Part shown: positions 16,816-24,847 of the stretch, piece after piece | Layout of the letters: each line of letters begins with the position of its first letter | How positions within the stretch are numbered: the stretch's first letter is position 1 | From: Planctomycetaceae bacterium | GTDB lineage: Bacteria; Planctomycetota; Planctomycetia; Pirellulales; Thermoguttaceae | DNA: 64,000 nucleotides | Direction of reading: 5' to 3' | Assembly: GCA_012719125.1 (NCBI GenBank) | Contig: JAAYAY010000311.1 | Location: 32,939-96,938, forward strand | The notes under the pieces: generated by a model | Told to the model about the DNA's origin: nothing | Database searches by the model: none | The model's input: the letters and a program-made list of their open reading frames with translations, nothing else | Position numbers and translations under genes: made by a program

Positions 16816-18207
16816 CTACCGTCGCCACCACGGTACGTCGTCCGAGGCCGGCTTCTTCTCCTCGGGTTTGGCAACGCCTGCCGGCGACGGCTCGCCGCCT
16901 TCGCTCGGCGGGCCCGAACTTGGCGGGCCCGGAGCCGGCGGCCCGGAGCTCGGCGGCCCCTTGGCGTCAAAACCGGGTTGTTTTGCGGCCGCGAGACACT
17001 CGTCAGGAGTGATCACACCATCATCGTTCAGGTCGTAGCTCAAATACCGATGAGCCTCGCTGTCCGTCCAACTGCTGGAGAATTCCGCCATCGTGACCTG
17101 ACCGTCCTTGTTGCTGTCGCGCGACTCAAACCAGTCGGGAAGCCCTTCGGGCAACCGTTCGGTGGGTGAGAGGAACCGAGAAGACTTCTTTACAGTTTGC
17201 GAATTCTCTCCCTGATCGCCACGGTCGTCGCGGCCGTCGCCTCCGCGACCGCCCCCTCGATCACCTCCTTGATCGCCACCTCGGTCACCACCGCGATTGC
17301 CGCCCATGTAGGCAGCAACCCGTGACACCATTTCGTCCCGGTCAATCCGACCATCGTGGTTGCGGTCGATCTCGTTGGGATCGCCCCGCACGCCCTCCCA
17401 TTCCCCCTTGTCGCGTTCCAGGACGCCGTTGCCGTCGCGATCGTAACGGCGCATCATCATCTCGGCGAAGCCCTGCGCTCGTGCGTTCTGCTCGTCATCG
17501 GAGCCGCCGCGGGCCGACGTACTGCGCCCCGACGACGTCGGTTCGGGGGGCCGTTCACCGAAAGCGAGTATCGCCGTCGCCTCTTGGGGAACGCCGAAGC
17601 CGGGCACGAGCGGCTCCGGTTCTTTCTTCTTGCCGCCGCCGAATTGTTCGGACGCCTTCTCGCGAAGCTTGGCAATGGCCACGGGTCTGCTGAAATCGAC
17701 CCCCATGCGTTCTCCGATGAACCCGAGAAACCGGCGCCGATCCTCCGGCACTTCCTTCGGATCGATCACGCCGTCCCGGTTGGCGTCGAAACCGCGAAGC
17801 ATCCCTTCAAACCGGGCAAACCGGTCCTCCGCAGACTCCCCTCCTTCGCCGGGTGGGGTGAATCCTCGCCCTCCTCGGTCTCTCCCGCCGCTCCGATCCC
17901 CCCCGCCGCCGGAACTGCCGCCACGATCGCCCCCACCCCGTGTGAATCCGCTCGGACCGCCGCCACGATCCTCGCCCCCTCGTGAAAATCCGCCGGGCCC
18001 TCCCATGGGCCCACCGGGGCCACCCATGAATCCACCAGGGCCCCCACCAGGCATCATCCCCCCGGGGCCGCCAAACCCGCCCCGCATTCCCCCGCGGTCG
18101 CCACCCCCGCCCCTATCTCCGCGCATCGACGGCGGTTGCGCAGCGACACGATTCGCCCACAAAACGACACTCACCATCAAAATGGAGAATTTCAGCCAAT
18201 TAGCCAT
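16816..18207 (-). CDS. Secreted Gly-rich protein with five EF-hand loops
   Basis: Exported, probably calcium-binding protein of 463 residues. Signal peptide MANWLKFSILMVSVVLWANR ends at VAAQ (residue 24). A Gly/Pro/Met/Arg-rich low-complexity region follows (25-118). Five canonical DxDxDG-type loops are visible: DANRDGVIDPKE (141-152), DRDGNGVLERDK (256-267), DRNHDGRIDRDE (281-292), DSNKDGQVTMAE (364-375) and DLNDDGVITPDE (392-403). A second RGGDRGGD tract lies at 304-335 and a Pro-rich tail at 413-450. The upstream divergent gene encodes another secreted protein with the same DRGG tracts, so the two may be co-regulated. Function unknown. Confidence 0.85.
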   Translation of the reverse strand: MANWLKFSILMVSVVLWANRVAAQPPSMRGDRGGGGDRGGMRGGFGGPGGMMPGGGPGGFMGGPGGPMGGPGGFSRGGEDRGGGPSGFTRGGGDRGGSSGGGGDRSGGRDRGGRGFTPPGEGGESAEDRFARFEGMLRGFDANRDGVIDPKEVPEDRRRFLGFIGERMGVDFSRPVAIAKLREKASEQFGGGKKKEPEPLVPGFGVPQEATAILAFGERPPEPTSSGRSTSARGGSDDEQNARAQGFAEMMMRRYDRDGNGVLERDKGEWEGVRGDPNEIDRNHDGRIDRDEMVSRVAAYMGGNRGGDRGGDQGGDRGGGRGGDGRDDRGDQGENSQTVKKSSRFLSPTERLPEGLPDWFESRDSNKDGQVTMAEFSSSWTDSEAHRYLSYDLNDDGVITPDECLAAAKQPGFDAKGPPSSGPPAPGPPSSGPPSEGGEPSPAGVAKPEEKKPASDDVPWWRR

Positions 18208-18658
18208 GGTGAACCCCTTGATTGGAGGGTCAGCAGAGAGCTTTGATATTTCGTCTCAGCGGCTCGCAGGCCTTGTGCGACGAGATGCCAAACCGGCAGC
18301 CTAGCAGGGAGTGCCTATTTATTAGTCTATCAAGACCGGACCGCAAGGCCATGGTGTTCTTTCGCAGATGCCTCGCGTATGCTGTGGGAGGTCCCTCATA
18401 CTATGAACCCCGGGCGGTCAGGAGGGTTCCTGATCTGGGCAGGAGAATCGCCGGCTTCGCGATGGGAAACGCCCATTTCTGAACCAGGGCCCAAAGCGAC
18501 GGCGTCAAGTCTCGCGGGGCAACCACGTCGAATCGTGGCTCCCCCGAAACCCGTCCGGTGAAGTGGTGTTAAATGGATTGTCCGGCTGCGCATGGTGTCG
18601 TGTCGCCGGCAAGATTCTCCTCTAAACGCATTTTCGCTAGAAGAAAAGGAGCTCGTCG
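18208..18658. other. Divergent regulatory region between two Gly-rich secreted protein genes
   Basis: 450 bp with no convincing gene. It must contain the promoters of the EF-hand gene (minus) and the LTxxQ-like gene (plus). AAAAGGAG stands before the plus-strand ATG at 18659. I found no clear -35/-10 pair and no strong dyad. Confidence 0.5.
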
Positions 18659-19588
18659 ATGAAGCGTACCCCCCGTTTGATGGCAGTGGCGGTGTTTGCC
18701 ATGAGTGTTGCGTTGATTGCCGGTTCGGCCATGGCCCAACCGGGTGGACGTGGTCGCGGCGGCCCCGGCGGTCCCGGCGGCCCGGGCGGCTTCGGCGGCT
18801 TTGGAATGCGAGCTCCCGGTGGCGGCTCCGGCGGAGTGCTCAACCTGCTTCGTGCGGAAGTGGTTCGAACCGAGGTCGGCATCGATGAGGCCACCTATGA
18901 GAAGGTCCGCGAGGTCTCCCGTGAGGCCATGGAAGCCGGACGCGGCGATTTCGAGGGCTTTCGCGAGCTTTCTGAGGAACAGCGCCGAGCTCGAATGGAG
19001 GAAATGCGGGCCCAGTGGCAGGAACGCATGAAGGCACAGGAGAAGAAGGTCGAGGAGGTCGTCGGCACGGAGAAGTTCGGCCGCCTCAAAGAGATCGAAC
19101 TCCAGATGGCCGGCGTTGAAGCTCTGACGCGGGAGGATGTGGGCAACTTCCTCAAGCTGACCGAGGAGCAGAAAAAACAGATTACTGACATCATGGGGGC
19201 CAATCAAGAGGCAGCCCGCGAGAAGATGGAAGCGGCCTTGCCCGGCGGCTTCAGCGCGATGCGCGACATGGACGAGGCCGCCCGCAGGGCTGCCTTCGAG
19301 AAGATGGGTGCCATTCGCACCGAACTCCGGAAGGAGATGGAGACGAAGCTGATGGGCGTCCTCACCGACGAGCAGAAAGAGAATCTCGGCAAAATGATGG
19401 GGCAGCCCTTCGCCAAGATGGATGAACTCCGCGAACAGTTGCGAGCCGAATTCGGCCGGGGCGGCGATCGAGGCGGTGACCGCGGCCCAGGTGCCCGAGG
19501 CGATCGAGGTGGCGACCGAGGTGATCGCGGGGGCGACCGAGGGCCACGAGGCGACGGCGAGCGTCGACCGCGGCGTCCCAACGCCTGA
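18659..19588 (+). CDS. Secreted Gly-rich protein with LTxxQ-like helical repeats
   Basis: Exported protein of 309 residues, function unknown. Signal peptide MKRTPRLMAVAVFAMSVALI ends near GSAMA, followed by a Gly-rich stretch (residues 23-60). The middle (65-270) is helical and charged and contains LTEEQKKQITDIM and LTDEQKENLGKMM, similar to the LTxxQ motif of Spy/CpxP-type periplasmic proteins. The C-terminus is low complexity (RGGDRGG repeats, then RGDGERRPRRPNA). The start has AAGGAG 8 nt upstream. Relation to Spy/CpxP rests on short motifs only. It faces away from the EF-hand gene. Confidence 0.75.
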   Translation: MKRTPRLMAVAVFAMSVALIAGSAMAQPGGRGRGGPGGPGGPGGFGGFGMRAPGGGSGGVLNLLRAEVVRTEVGIDEATYEKVREVSREAMEAGRGDFEGFRELSEEQRRARMEEMRAQWQERMKAQEKKVEEVVGTEKFGRLKEIELQMAGVEALTREDVGNFLKLTEEQKKQITDIMGANQEAAREKMEAALPGGFSAMRDMDEAARRAAFEKMGAIRTELRKEMETKLMGVLTDEQKENLGKMMGQPFAKMDELREQLRAEFGRGGDRGGDRGPGARGDRGGDRGDRGGDRGPRGDGERRPRRPNA

Positions 19589-19920
19589 CCGTGAGGCCCA
19601 CCCAATCGCTGACCTCGGGTCGGTGATAGTCAAACCATGGTCCCGGTCCGCCACCCCCCCATTACGGAGGAGGAGGCGCCGGGACGCGTCGTTTCTTCCT
19701 AAATAGAATGAAAGTAGTGGACGGACACAGCGGTAAGGCCGTATGGTGGATGTTGGTGGGCTAAACCTTGACGAGGAAATGCGTTGGCTCCCCTCCAGGA
19801 GCGACTCAACAGCGGAATCGACCGGTCGGCGGGCGGTGGTCGCTCAGGCCGACATGGCTTCGGCCTGCCTCGTCAAGATCCACCGGACTGGGCCTTCCTC
19901 CCAAATGATGGAATCGAGTG
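19589..19920 (+). other. Leader region upstream of the type II secretion operon
   Basis: 332 bp without a gene. A -10-like TAGAAT occurs at 19704-19709 but no good -35 at the right distance. A perfect 10-bp inverted repeat, CTTGACGAGG (19767-19776) and CCTCGTCAAG (19868-19877), spans 91 nt of the leader. No terminator with a T tract after the preceding gene is seen. Confidence 0.4.
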
Positions 19921-21615
19921 ATGGAAGCCGGTGAAGTCTTATTGAAAAAGGGCCTGCTCGACCCCAGGCAACTCGAGCAGTCGCGACGCGCCCAAACCGA
20001 CGGAATGCGACTGGACGAGGCCGCCGTACAACTCGGATTTCTGACCGAAGAGGCGGCATTGCGCGCCTTGGGCGAAGAGGTCGGCGTACGCTTCGTCGAT
20101 CTCAATGAAACGAAGGTCGATCTTTCCCTCCTCAAGGGCTTTCCGGCCAAGCTCATCCATCGCGAGTCGGTCTTTCCCATCGAGCAGCGCAACGGCTCCC
20201 TGATCGTCGCCACCAGCGACCCCTTCAATCTCTACGCCCTGGACGAAATCAGTTCGGCCACCGGCAAGTCGGTGATCCCCGTGCTGGCCTCGGGCGAGGA
20301 GATCTCCAAGCTTATCAAAACCCATTTTGGCGTCGGCAGCGAGACGATCGAAGGCCTGATCGCCCAGGCGGACGACTCTCCGATCGAACTGCTGGAAGAG
20401 ATCGAGTCCGACGGGTCGGAACTCTCCCAGATGGCCCAGGAGCCGTCGGTGATCCGCCTGGTCAACGAGATCCTGCTCGAGGCCCTGGAGTCGCGAGCCA
20501 GCGACGTCCACGTCGAATCGGAAGCCGAGTCGCTGAGAGTCCGCTATCGCATCGACGGCGTCCTTCACCCGCAGCCCGTGCCTCCCGAGATCAACCGATT
20601 CCGTTCGGCCATCATCAGCCGTCTCAAGATCATGGCCCGAATGAATATCGCGGAGCGCCGGCTGCCGCAAGACGGGCGGATTCAATTGAAGGTTGCCGGA
20701 CGCGAGGTCGACGTGCGTGTATCCGTGCTGCCCATGATCCACGGAGAAGGCGTCGTGCTCCGCCTCCTGGACAAGAGCTCGATCGACTTCTCGCTCGAGA
20801 AGTTGGGGATGCAGCCGAGCATACTGGCGATGTTCAAGGAAATCATCCACCTGCCGCACGGCATTGTGCTCTCTGTGGGCCCCACCGGCTCCGGAAAGAC
20901 TACCACCCTCTACGGCTCGCTCCTGGAGATCCGCTCGCCCGAGACCAAGATCATCACCACGGAAGACCCCGTCGAATACCAGTTGGCGGGCATCAACCAG
21001 ATCCAGGTACACAGCAAGATCGGTTTGACGTTCGCCCATTGCCTCCGCAGCATCCTGCGCCACGACCCCGACGTGGTCCTCGTCGGCGAAATCCGCGACC
21101 TGGAGACGGCGGAGAATGCGATCCAGGCGTCGCTCACCGGTCACATGGTGTTCAGCACCTTGCACACCAACGACGCCGCCGGGGCGTACACCCGTCTGAC
21201 CGACATGCAGGTCGAACCGTTCCTGGTCGCCAGCACCCTCGAAGCCGTGATGGGCCAACGTCTGCTTCGCGTGCTCTGCAAAGAATGCCGCGAGGAGTAT
21301 GAGCCGAATCCGACCGAGCTGCCTGCCGATTTTCCCGTCGACCGCTTGGGTAGCAACGGCAAGATCTACCGCCCCCATGGATGCCGGGCCTGCCGGCACT
21401 TGGGCTATCGCGGGCGAATCGGCCTGTTCGAGTTGCTGGTGACGACCGAAGAGATCCGCCGGCTGGCCCACGACCGGGCCAACACCTGGTCGATCCAGAA
21501 ACAAGCCCGACAGCAAGGTATGATGACCATGCGCGAGGACGGGTGGGAGAAAGTCCTTTCGGGAATCACCACGATCGAGGAAGTTGTTCGGGTGACGAAG
21601 GAGAACCCCTATTGA
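19921..21615 (+). CDS. gspE: Type II secretion ATPase GspE (PilB family)
   Basis: Cytoplasmic hexameric ATPase that powers pseudopilus assembly. The N-terminal part (1-80) with EVLLKKGLLDPRQLEQ and DEAAVQLGFLTEEAALRALG resembles the MshEN domain, which binds cyclic di-GMP in some homologues. The catalytic part has Walker A GPTGSGKTTTLYGS (about 321-334), the Asp box TTEDPVEYQL, Walker B PDVVLVGEIRDLETA and the His box GHMVFSTLHTNDA. A Cys4 zinc motif follows (CKEC ... CRAC). Length 564 is normal. GTG at 19918 directly precedes the ATG and is an equal start. First gene of the secretion operon. Confidence 0.95.
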   Translation: MEAGEVLLKKGLLDPRQLEQSRRAQTDGMRLDEAAVQLGFLTEEAALRALGEEVGVRFVDLNETKVDLSLLKGFPAKLIHRESVFPIEQRNGSLIVATSDPFNLYALDEISSATGKSVIPVLASGEEISKLIKTHFGVGSETIEGLIAQADDSPIELLEEIESDGSELSQMAQEPSVIRLVNEILLEALESRASDVHVESEAESLRVRYRIDGVLHPQPVPPEINRFRSAIISRLKIMARMNIAERRLPQDGRIQLKVAGREVDVRVSVLPMIHGEGVVLRLLDKSSIDFSLEKLGMQPSILAMFKEIIHLPHGIVLSVGPTGSGKTTTLYGSLLEIRSPETKIITTEDPVEYQLAGINQIQVHSKIGLTFAHCLRSILRHDPDVVLVGEIRDLETAENAIQASLTGHMVFSTLHTNDAAGAYTRLTDMQVEPFLVASTLEAVMGQRLLRVLCKECREEYEPNPTELPADFPVDRLGSNGKIYRPHGCRACRHLGYRGRIGLFELLVTTEEIRRLAHDRANTWSIQKQARQQGMMTMREDGWEKVLSGITTIEEVVRVTKENPY

Positions 21616-21683
21616 CGGTCTGTGCGCAAGTATTTCGAGTTTTGTGGCTTCCATGATTCGGAAGTTGCCACCAGGGTAAGTCG

Positions 21684-22886
21684 ATGCCAGAGTTCTCCTA
21701 CATTGCCCGCACTCCTGAAGGCGAGAAGGTCACCGGAGCGCTGACCGCGGGGACGGAACGCGAGGTCCTGGCCAACCTGGCCGGACGTTCCCTTTTCCCC
21801 GTCGAGGTCCGTGCCGACTCGCCGGCTAGTACTCCCACGACCGTCCGCCGGGTGCCTGCCCAACTGCGCGCCACGATGTATGCTCAGTTGTCCGATCTGC
21901 TGCGAAGCGGCGTGCCCCTGCTACGAAGCCTGGCGGTGCTCATGCGACAGACGACCCATTCGGGCCTCAAGGAAGTCCTGGCAGAAGTCTATCGCCACGT
22001 CGAAGACGGTGCCACGCTTGCCGAGGCCATGGGGCGATACCCCCGCGTTTTCGGCGAAATGTCGATCAGCATGATCCGCGCCGGCGGCGAGGGCGGGTTT
22101 CTCGAAGAGGCCCTGTCCCGAGTGGCCGATTTCACCGAGACCCAGGAAGATCTCCGCAAGCGAACGGCCGGTGCCCTGGCCTACCCGGTTTTTCTGGGGA
22201 TCGTGGGGACGCTGGTGGTGGTCGTCCTGATGATCTTCTTCGTGCCCAAGTTCGAGAACCTGTTCGACGATCTCCGTACCCGCGGCGAACTGCCGGCAGT
22301 TACGGACATGCTGCTGAACACGAGCGCCGTGATGGGCGCCTACTGGCCGTATATCACGGTGGGAATCGTGATCGCGGGCTTATTCGTGGCTCGCTGGCTC
22401 AAGACCGACCAGGGCCGGTTGATGCTCGACCGGGTCCGCATCAGGCTGCCCATCGTCGGCAAAGTCTTTCTCAGCCTGGCCGTGGCCCGATTCTGCCGCG
22501 TGCTGGGGACGCTGCTTCACAACGGCGTACCCATCGTCCGCTCCCTGGAGATTTCGGCCGACGCCACCGGCAACCGCGTGCTGGGCCTGGCCGTCCTCGA
22601 AGCCTCCGAGAACATCTCGGGGGGCGAGTCGCTGGCCGGCCCCTTGGCCGCCAGCGGGCATTTCCCGCCCATGGTCGTCGAGATGGTGGCCGTGGCCGAA
22701 GAATCGAATACCCTGGAGAACGTGCTGCTCGATATCGCCGATTCGCTCGAACGACGAACCTGGCGGCAACTCGATATTGCCGTGCGTCTCATCGAACCGA
22801 TCATGTTGCTGATGCTCGCCGGCGCCGTCCTGACCCTGGTGATCGCGCTGCTCCTGCCGGTGCTGAAGATGAGCACGCAGATCTAG
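21684..22886 (+). CDS. gspF: Type II secretion inner-membrane platform protein GspF
   Basis: Polytopic platform protein that couples the ATPase to pseudopilin assembly. The 400 residues contain two T2SF domains, each with the conserved core: QLSDLLRSGVPLLRSLAVL and FCRVLGTLLHNGVPIVRSLE. Membrane helices lie near 175-195 (GTLVVVVLMIFFVPKFENLF), 220-240 and at the C-terminus (PIMLLMLAGAVLTLVIALLL). Conserved Gly-Glu motif AGGEGGFLEEAL is present. It follows gspE by 68 nt. Confidence 0.95.
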   Translation: MPEFSYIARTPEGEKVTGALTAGTEREVLANLAGRSLFPVEVRADSPASTPTTVRRVPAQLRATMYAQLSDLLRSGVPLLRSLAVLMRQTTHSGLKEVLAEVYRHVEDGATLAEAMGRYPRVFGEMSISMIRAGGEGGFLEEALSRVADFTETQEDLRKRTAGALAYPVFLGIVGTLVVVVLMIFFVPKFENLFDDLRTRGELPAVTDMLLNTSAVMGAYWPYITVGIVIAGLFVARWLKTDQGRLMLDRVRIRLPIVGKVFLSLAVARFCRVLGTLLHNGVPIVRSLEISADATGNRVLGLAVLEASENISGGESLAGPLAASGHFPPMVVEMVAVAEESNTLENVLLDIADSLERRTWRQLDIAVRLIEPIMLLMLAGAVLTLVIALLLPVLKMSTQI

Positions 22887-22954
22887 GCGTGCACTGGGAA
22901 TGGGAGCCATTTGTGAGACACTCTGAAAAACGACGTAAACATGTGGAGGAGTCA

Positions 22955-23407
22955 ATGAAGATGACAAAACACCCCCAATGTCGCAGTGGGCGGCGGGCCT
23001 TCACACTTATGGAAGTGTTGCTCGTCCTCGTGATCCTGGTCGTGATCGCGTCCTTTGCCTTCACGGCCCTTGGCCCTGTCCGAAAACAGGCCAATGTGAA
23101 AGCCGCTCGCACCCAGATCGGCGTCTTCGAGTCGGCACTTGGCCTGTACCAGGTCAATATCGGCGACTATCCCGCCACCGACCAGGGCCTTGAGTCCCTG
23201 CGCGAGGCTCCGAGCGATCTAGTCGATCCCGACGCCTGGCTCGGCCCGTACTTGCAGAAGCCGGTTCCCAAAGACCCCTGGGGACAGCCCTACCAGTATG
23301 AGTATCCCGGCACGCACGACGAGAACATGCCCGACATCTGGTCGATGGGGCCCGACATGGTCGACGGCACCGACGACGACGTAGGAAACTGGGTGGACGA
23401 GGAATAG
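22955..23407 (+). CDS. gspG: Major pseudopilin GspG
   Basis: Main subunit of the pseudopilus. The ATG at 22955 with GGAGGA 5 nt upstream gives a 15-residue leader and the prepilin helix FTLMEVLLVLVILVVIASFA with Glu at +5. The residue before the cleavage site is Ala, not the usual Gly. The C-terminal domain has the GspG hallmarks YPATDQGLESL, WLGPYLQKPVPKDPWGQPYQ and DIWSMGPD. Length 150 is typical. An upstream in-frame extension to 22889 is rejected. Confidence 0.95.
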   Translation: MKMTKHPQCRSGRRAFTLMEVLLVLVILVVIASFAFTALGPVRKQANVKAARTQIGVFESALGLYQVNIGDYPATDQGLESLREAPSDLVDPDAWLGPYLQKPVPKDPWGQPYQYEYPGTHDENMPDIWSMGPDMVDGTDDDVGNWVDEE

Positions 23408-23492
23408 GTCGACCGCCAGGATGCAGGGATGCCAGGCAGGTCCCGGGCGCCGCACGAGACCTGCGAGGAACAACGAATCAACAAGTGTCGTT

Positions 23493-23528
23493 GTTCGCTC
23501 CGCGAACAAACGCCTTTTCGCGGAGCGA
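23493..23528 (+). repeat. Perfect 13-bp hairpin between gspG and gspH
   Basis: TTCGCTCCGCGAA (23493-23505) is followed after 10 nt by its exact reverse complement TTCGCGGAGCGAA (23516-23528). No T tract follows, so transcription probably continues. A stable stem after the major pseudopilin gene could protect the gspG message or reduce downstream expression; this is inference. It may also be a dispersed repeat. Confidence 0.7.
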
Positions 23529-23634
23529 AAAGCGACTATACGCGACCGCGATTCCCTGCCCGGTCCTCAAGGAGAATCGCTGCACAATCCGGGTCCCCGT
23601 GCAGAGCCCGGGATCCATATGGTCCTCCAATCCC

Positions 23635-24270
23635 ATGCATCGACGATCGCCGACAACCGATCGCAAGGCCACTACGCTCATCGAGGTTCTCCTCGTCCTG
23701 GCCTTGCTCGTCATGCTGGCAGCCATGACCTGGCCGGCCCTGGATCGCCCCATGGCCGATCAGCGACTCCGCAAGGCCGCCGACAGGGTGCGAACGGCAT
23801 GGGTCAGGGCAAGAATCGACGCCATGTCGACCGGACGAACCTACGTCTTCCGCTGCACTTTCGAGTCCGACGAGTACACTGTCGAGTCGCAGGCCGGTGT
23901 GGAATCCGTCGAAACCATCACCAGCTCAAACCAGGGCCAATTCGACGATTCCACCGCCGTGGCGACCGCCGAACCGCTTTCGACCAGGACCCGGAAACTA
24001 CCCAAGGATATCCGCTTCGTGGAGGGCGAGGTGACAGAAGACACCCGGGCCACCGCCGTGGAAACCCTGACCGAGAACACAACGGCCGATGCGGGCCAGT
24101 GCTCCGACCCGATCCTCTTCTTTCCCGACGGCACCACCTCCACGGCAACGCTCGTCCTGGAAAGCAAGTATGAGCGACGTATCGAACTCTCCCTGCGAGG
24201 GCTCACCGGCGTGACCACCGTCGGCGACACCTATCCGGCCGAGGACTCCACCGGTGCCATCCAACAGTAG
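23635..24270 (+). CDS. gspH: Minor pseudopilin GspH-like
   Basis: Minor pseudopilin. The ATG at 23635 gives MHRRSPTTDRKA followed by TTLIEVLLVLALLVMLAAMT, the prepilin signal helix with Glu at +5 and Ala at -1. A short Arg-rich stretch RLRKAADRVRTAWVRARIDA is typical of GspH/FimT. The rest of the 211 residues is poorly conserved. The gene order G-H-I-J-K supports the assignment. Upstream in-frame starts back to 23485 would add 50 residues coded across the hairpin element and are disfavoured. The gspI reading frame overlaps its last 17 nt. Confidence 0.85.
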   Translation: MHRRSPTTDRKATTLIEVLLVLALLVMLAAMTWPALDRPMADQRLRKAADRVRTAWVRARIDAMSTGRTYVFRCTFESDEYTVESQAGVESVETITSSNQGQFDDSTAVATAEPLSTRTRKLPKDIRFVEGEVTEDTRATAVETLTENTTADAGQCSDPILFFPDGTTSTATLVLESKYERRIELSLRGLTGVTTVGDTYPAEDSTGAIQQ

Positions 24271-24847
24271 AACCCTCCCAAGTCAGACTGCTGCACGACG
24301 ACGTGTGCCCCGTCAGCGAGGTGTGCCACTGCTTGCCTGCAAGCAGTGCTCTTCACGAAAGAGAACACGGCACTGCTTGCAGGCAAGCAGTGGCACACGC
24401 GGTCAACGGCAAGGGGCAAGAAAGGGTTTCTCCCTGCTCGAAATCGTACTCGCCCTGGCCATCCTGAGCGGTTCGATGGCCGTGTTGGGCGAGGCGGTGC
24501 GTCTTTCCATGGAGAACGCCCGCGTTACACGCAACCTGACCGATGCGCAGCTCTACTGCGAATCGAAGATGGCCGAACTTCAGGCCGGCTTTCTGTCGAC
24601 CGACGGCGTCAGCGACATGCCGATCGAGCCCATGGCCGATTCGATGCTGGAGTCCGACTCCGAATCCGTCGGCGCCAACTGGCTCTATTCGGTGCAATCG
24701 GAACTGATCGACGACGGGCTCCTCCTCGTTTCCGTCACCGTCACGCAGGATCCAAATACGGTGAAGAAGCCCGTTTCTTTCACCATGACGCGAATGGTGC
24801 TCGACACGTCAACCATGACTACAGAAACAACGGAGGAAACGCTGTGA
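24254..24847 (+). CDS. gspI: Minor pseudopilin GspI-like with a repeat in its leader
   Basis: Minor pseudopilin of 197 residues. The prepilin signature is GARKG/FSLLEIVLALAILSGS with cleavage after Gly58 and Glu at +5 (residue 63), followed by the GspI-like YCESKMAELQAG. The leader is unusually long because a 78-bp palindromic repeat (24321-24398) lies inside it, coding residues 23-48. No ATG, GTG or TTG exists between the end of the repeat and the cleavage site, so translation must start at the GTG of 24254 (AGGA 8 nt upstream, overlapping the end of gspH) or at a codon inside the repeat (GTG 24323, or a TTG in the right arm). Overlaps gspJ by 4 nt. Confidence 0.82.
   Translation: MPSNSRTLPSQTAARRRVPRQRGVPLLACKQCSSRKRTRHCLQASSGTRGQRQGARKGFSLLEIVLALAILSGSMAVLGEAVRLSMENARVTRNLTDAQLYCESKMAELQAGFLSTDGVSDMPIEPMADSMLESDSESVGANWLYSVQSELIDDGLLLVSVTVTQDPNTVKKPVSFTMTRMVLDTSTMTTETTEETL
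24321..24398. repeat. Double-palindromic repeat inside gspI leader
   Basis: Two 28-nt arms (24321-24348 and 24371-24398) are exact reverse complements around a 22-nt loop. Each arm begins or ends with GTGTGC/GCACAC and contains its own small palindrome, CACTGCTTGC-CT-GCAAGCAGTG in the left arm. Total length 78 nt is a multiple of three, so it keeps the gspI frame. A related copy with the same geometry is at 63823-63901. Confidence 0.9.
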
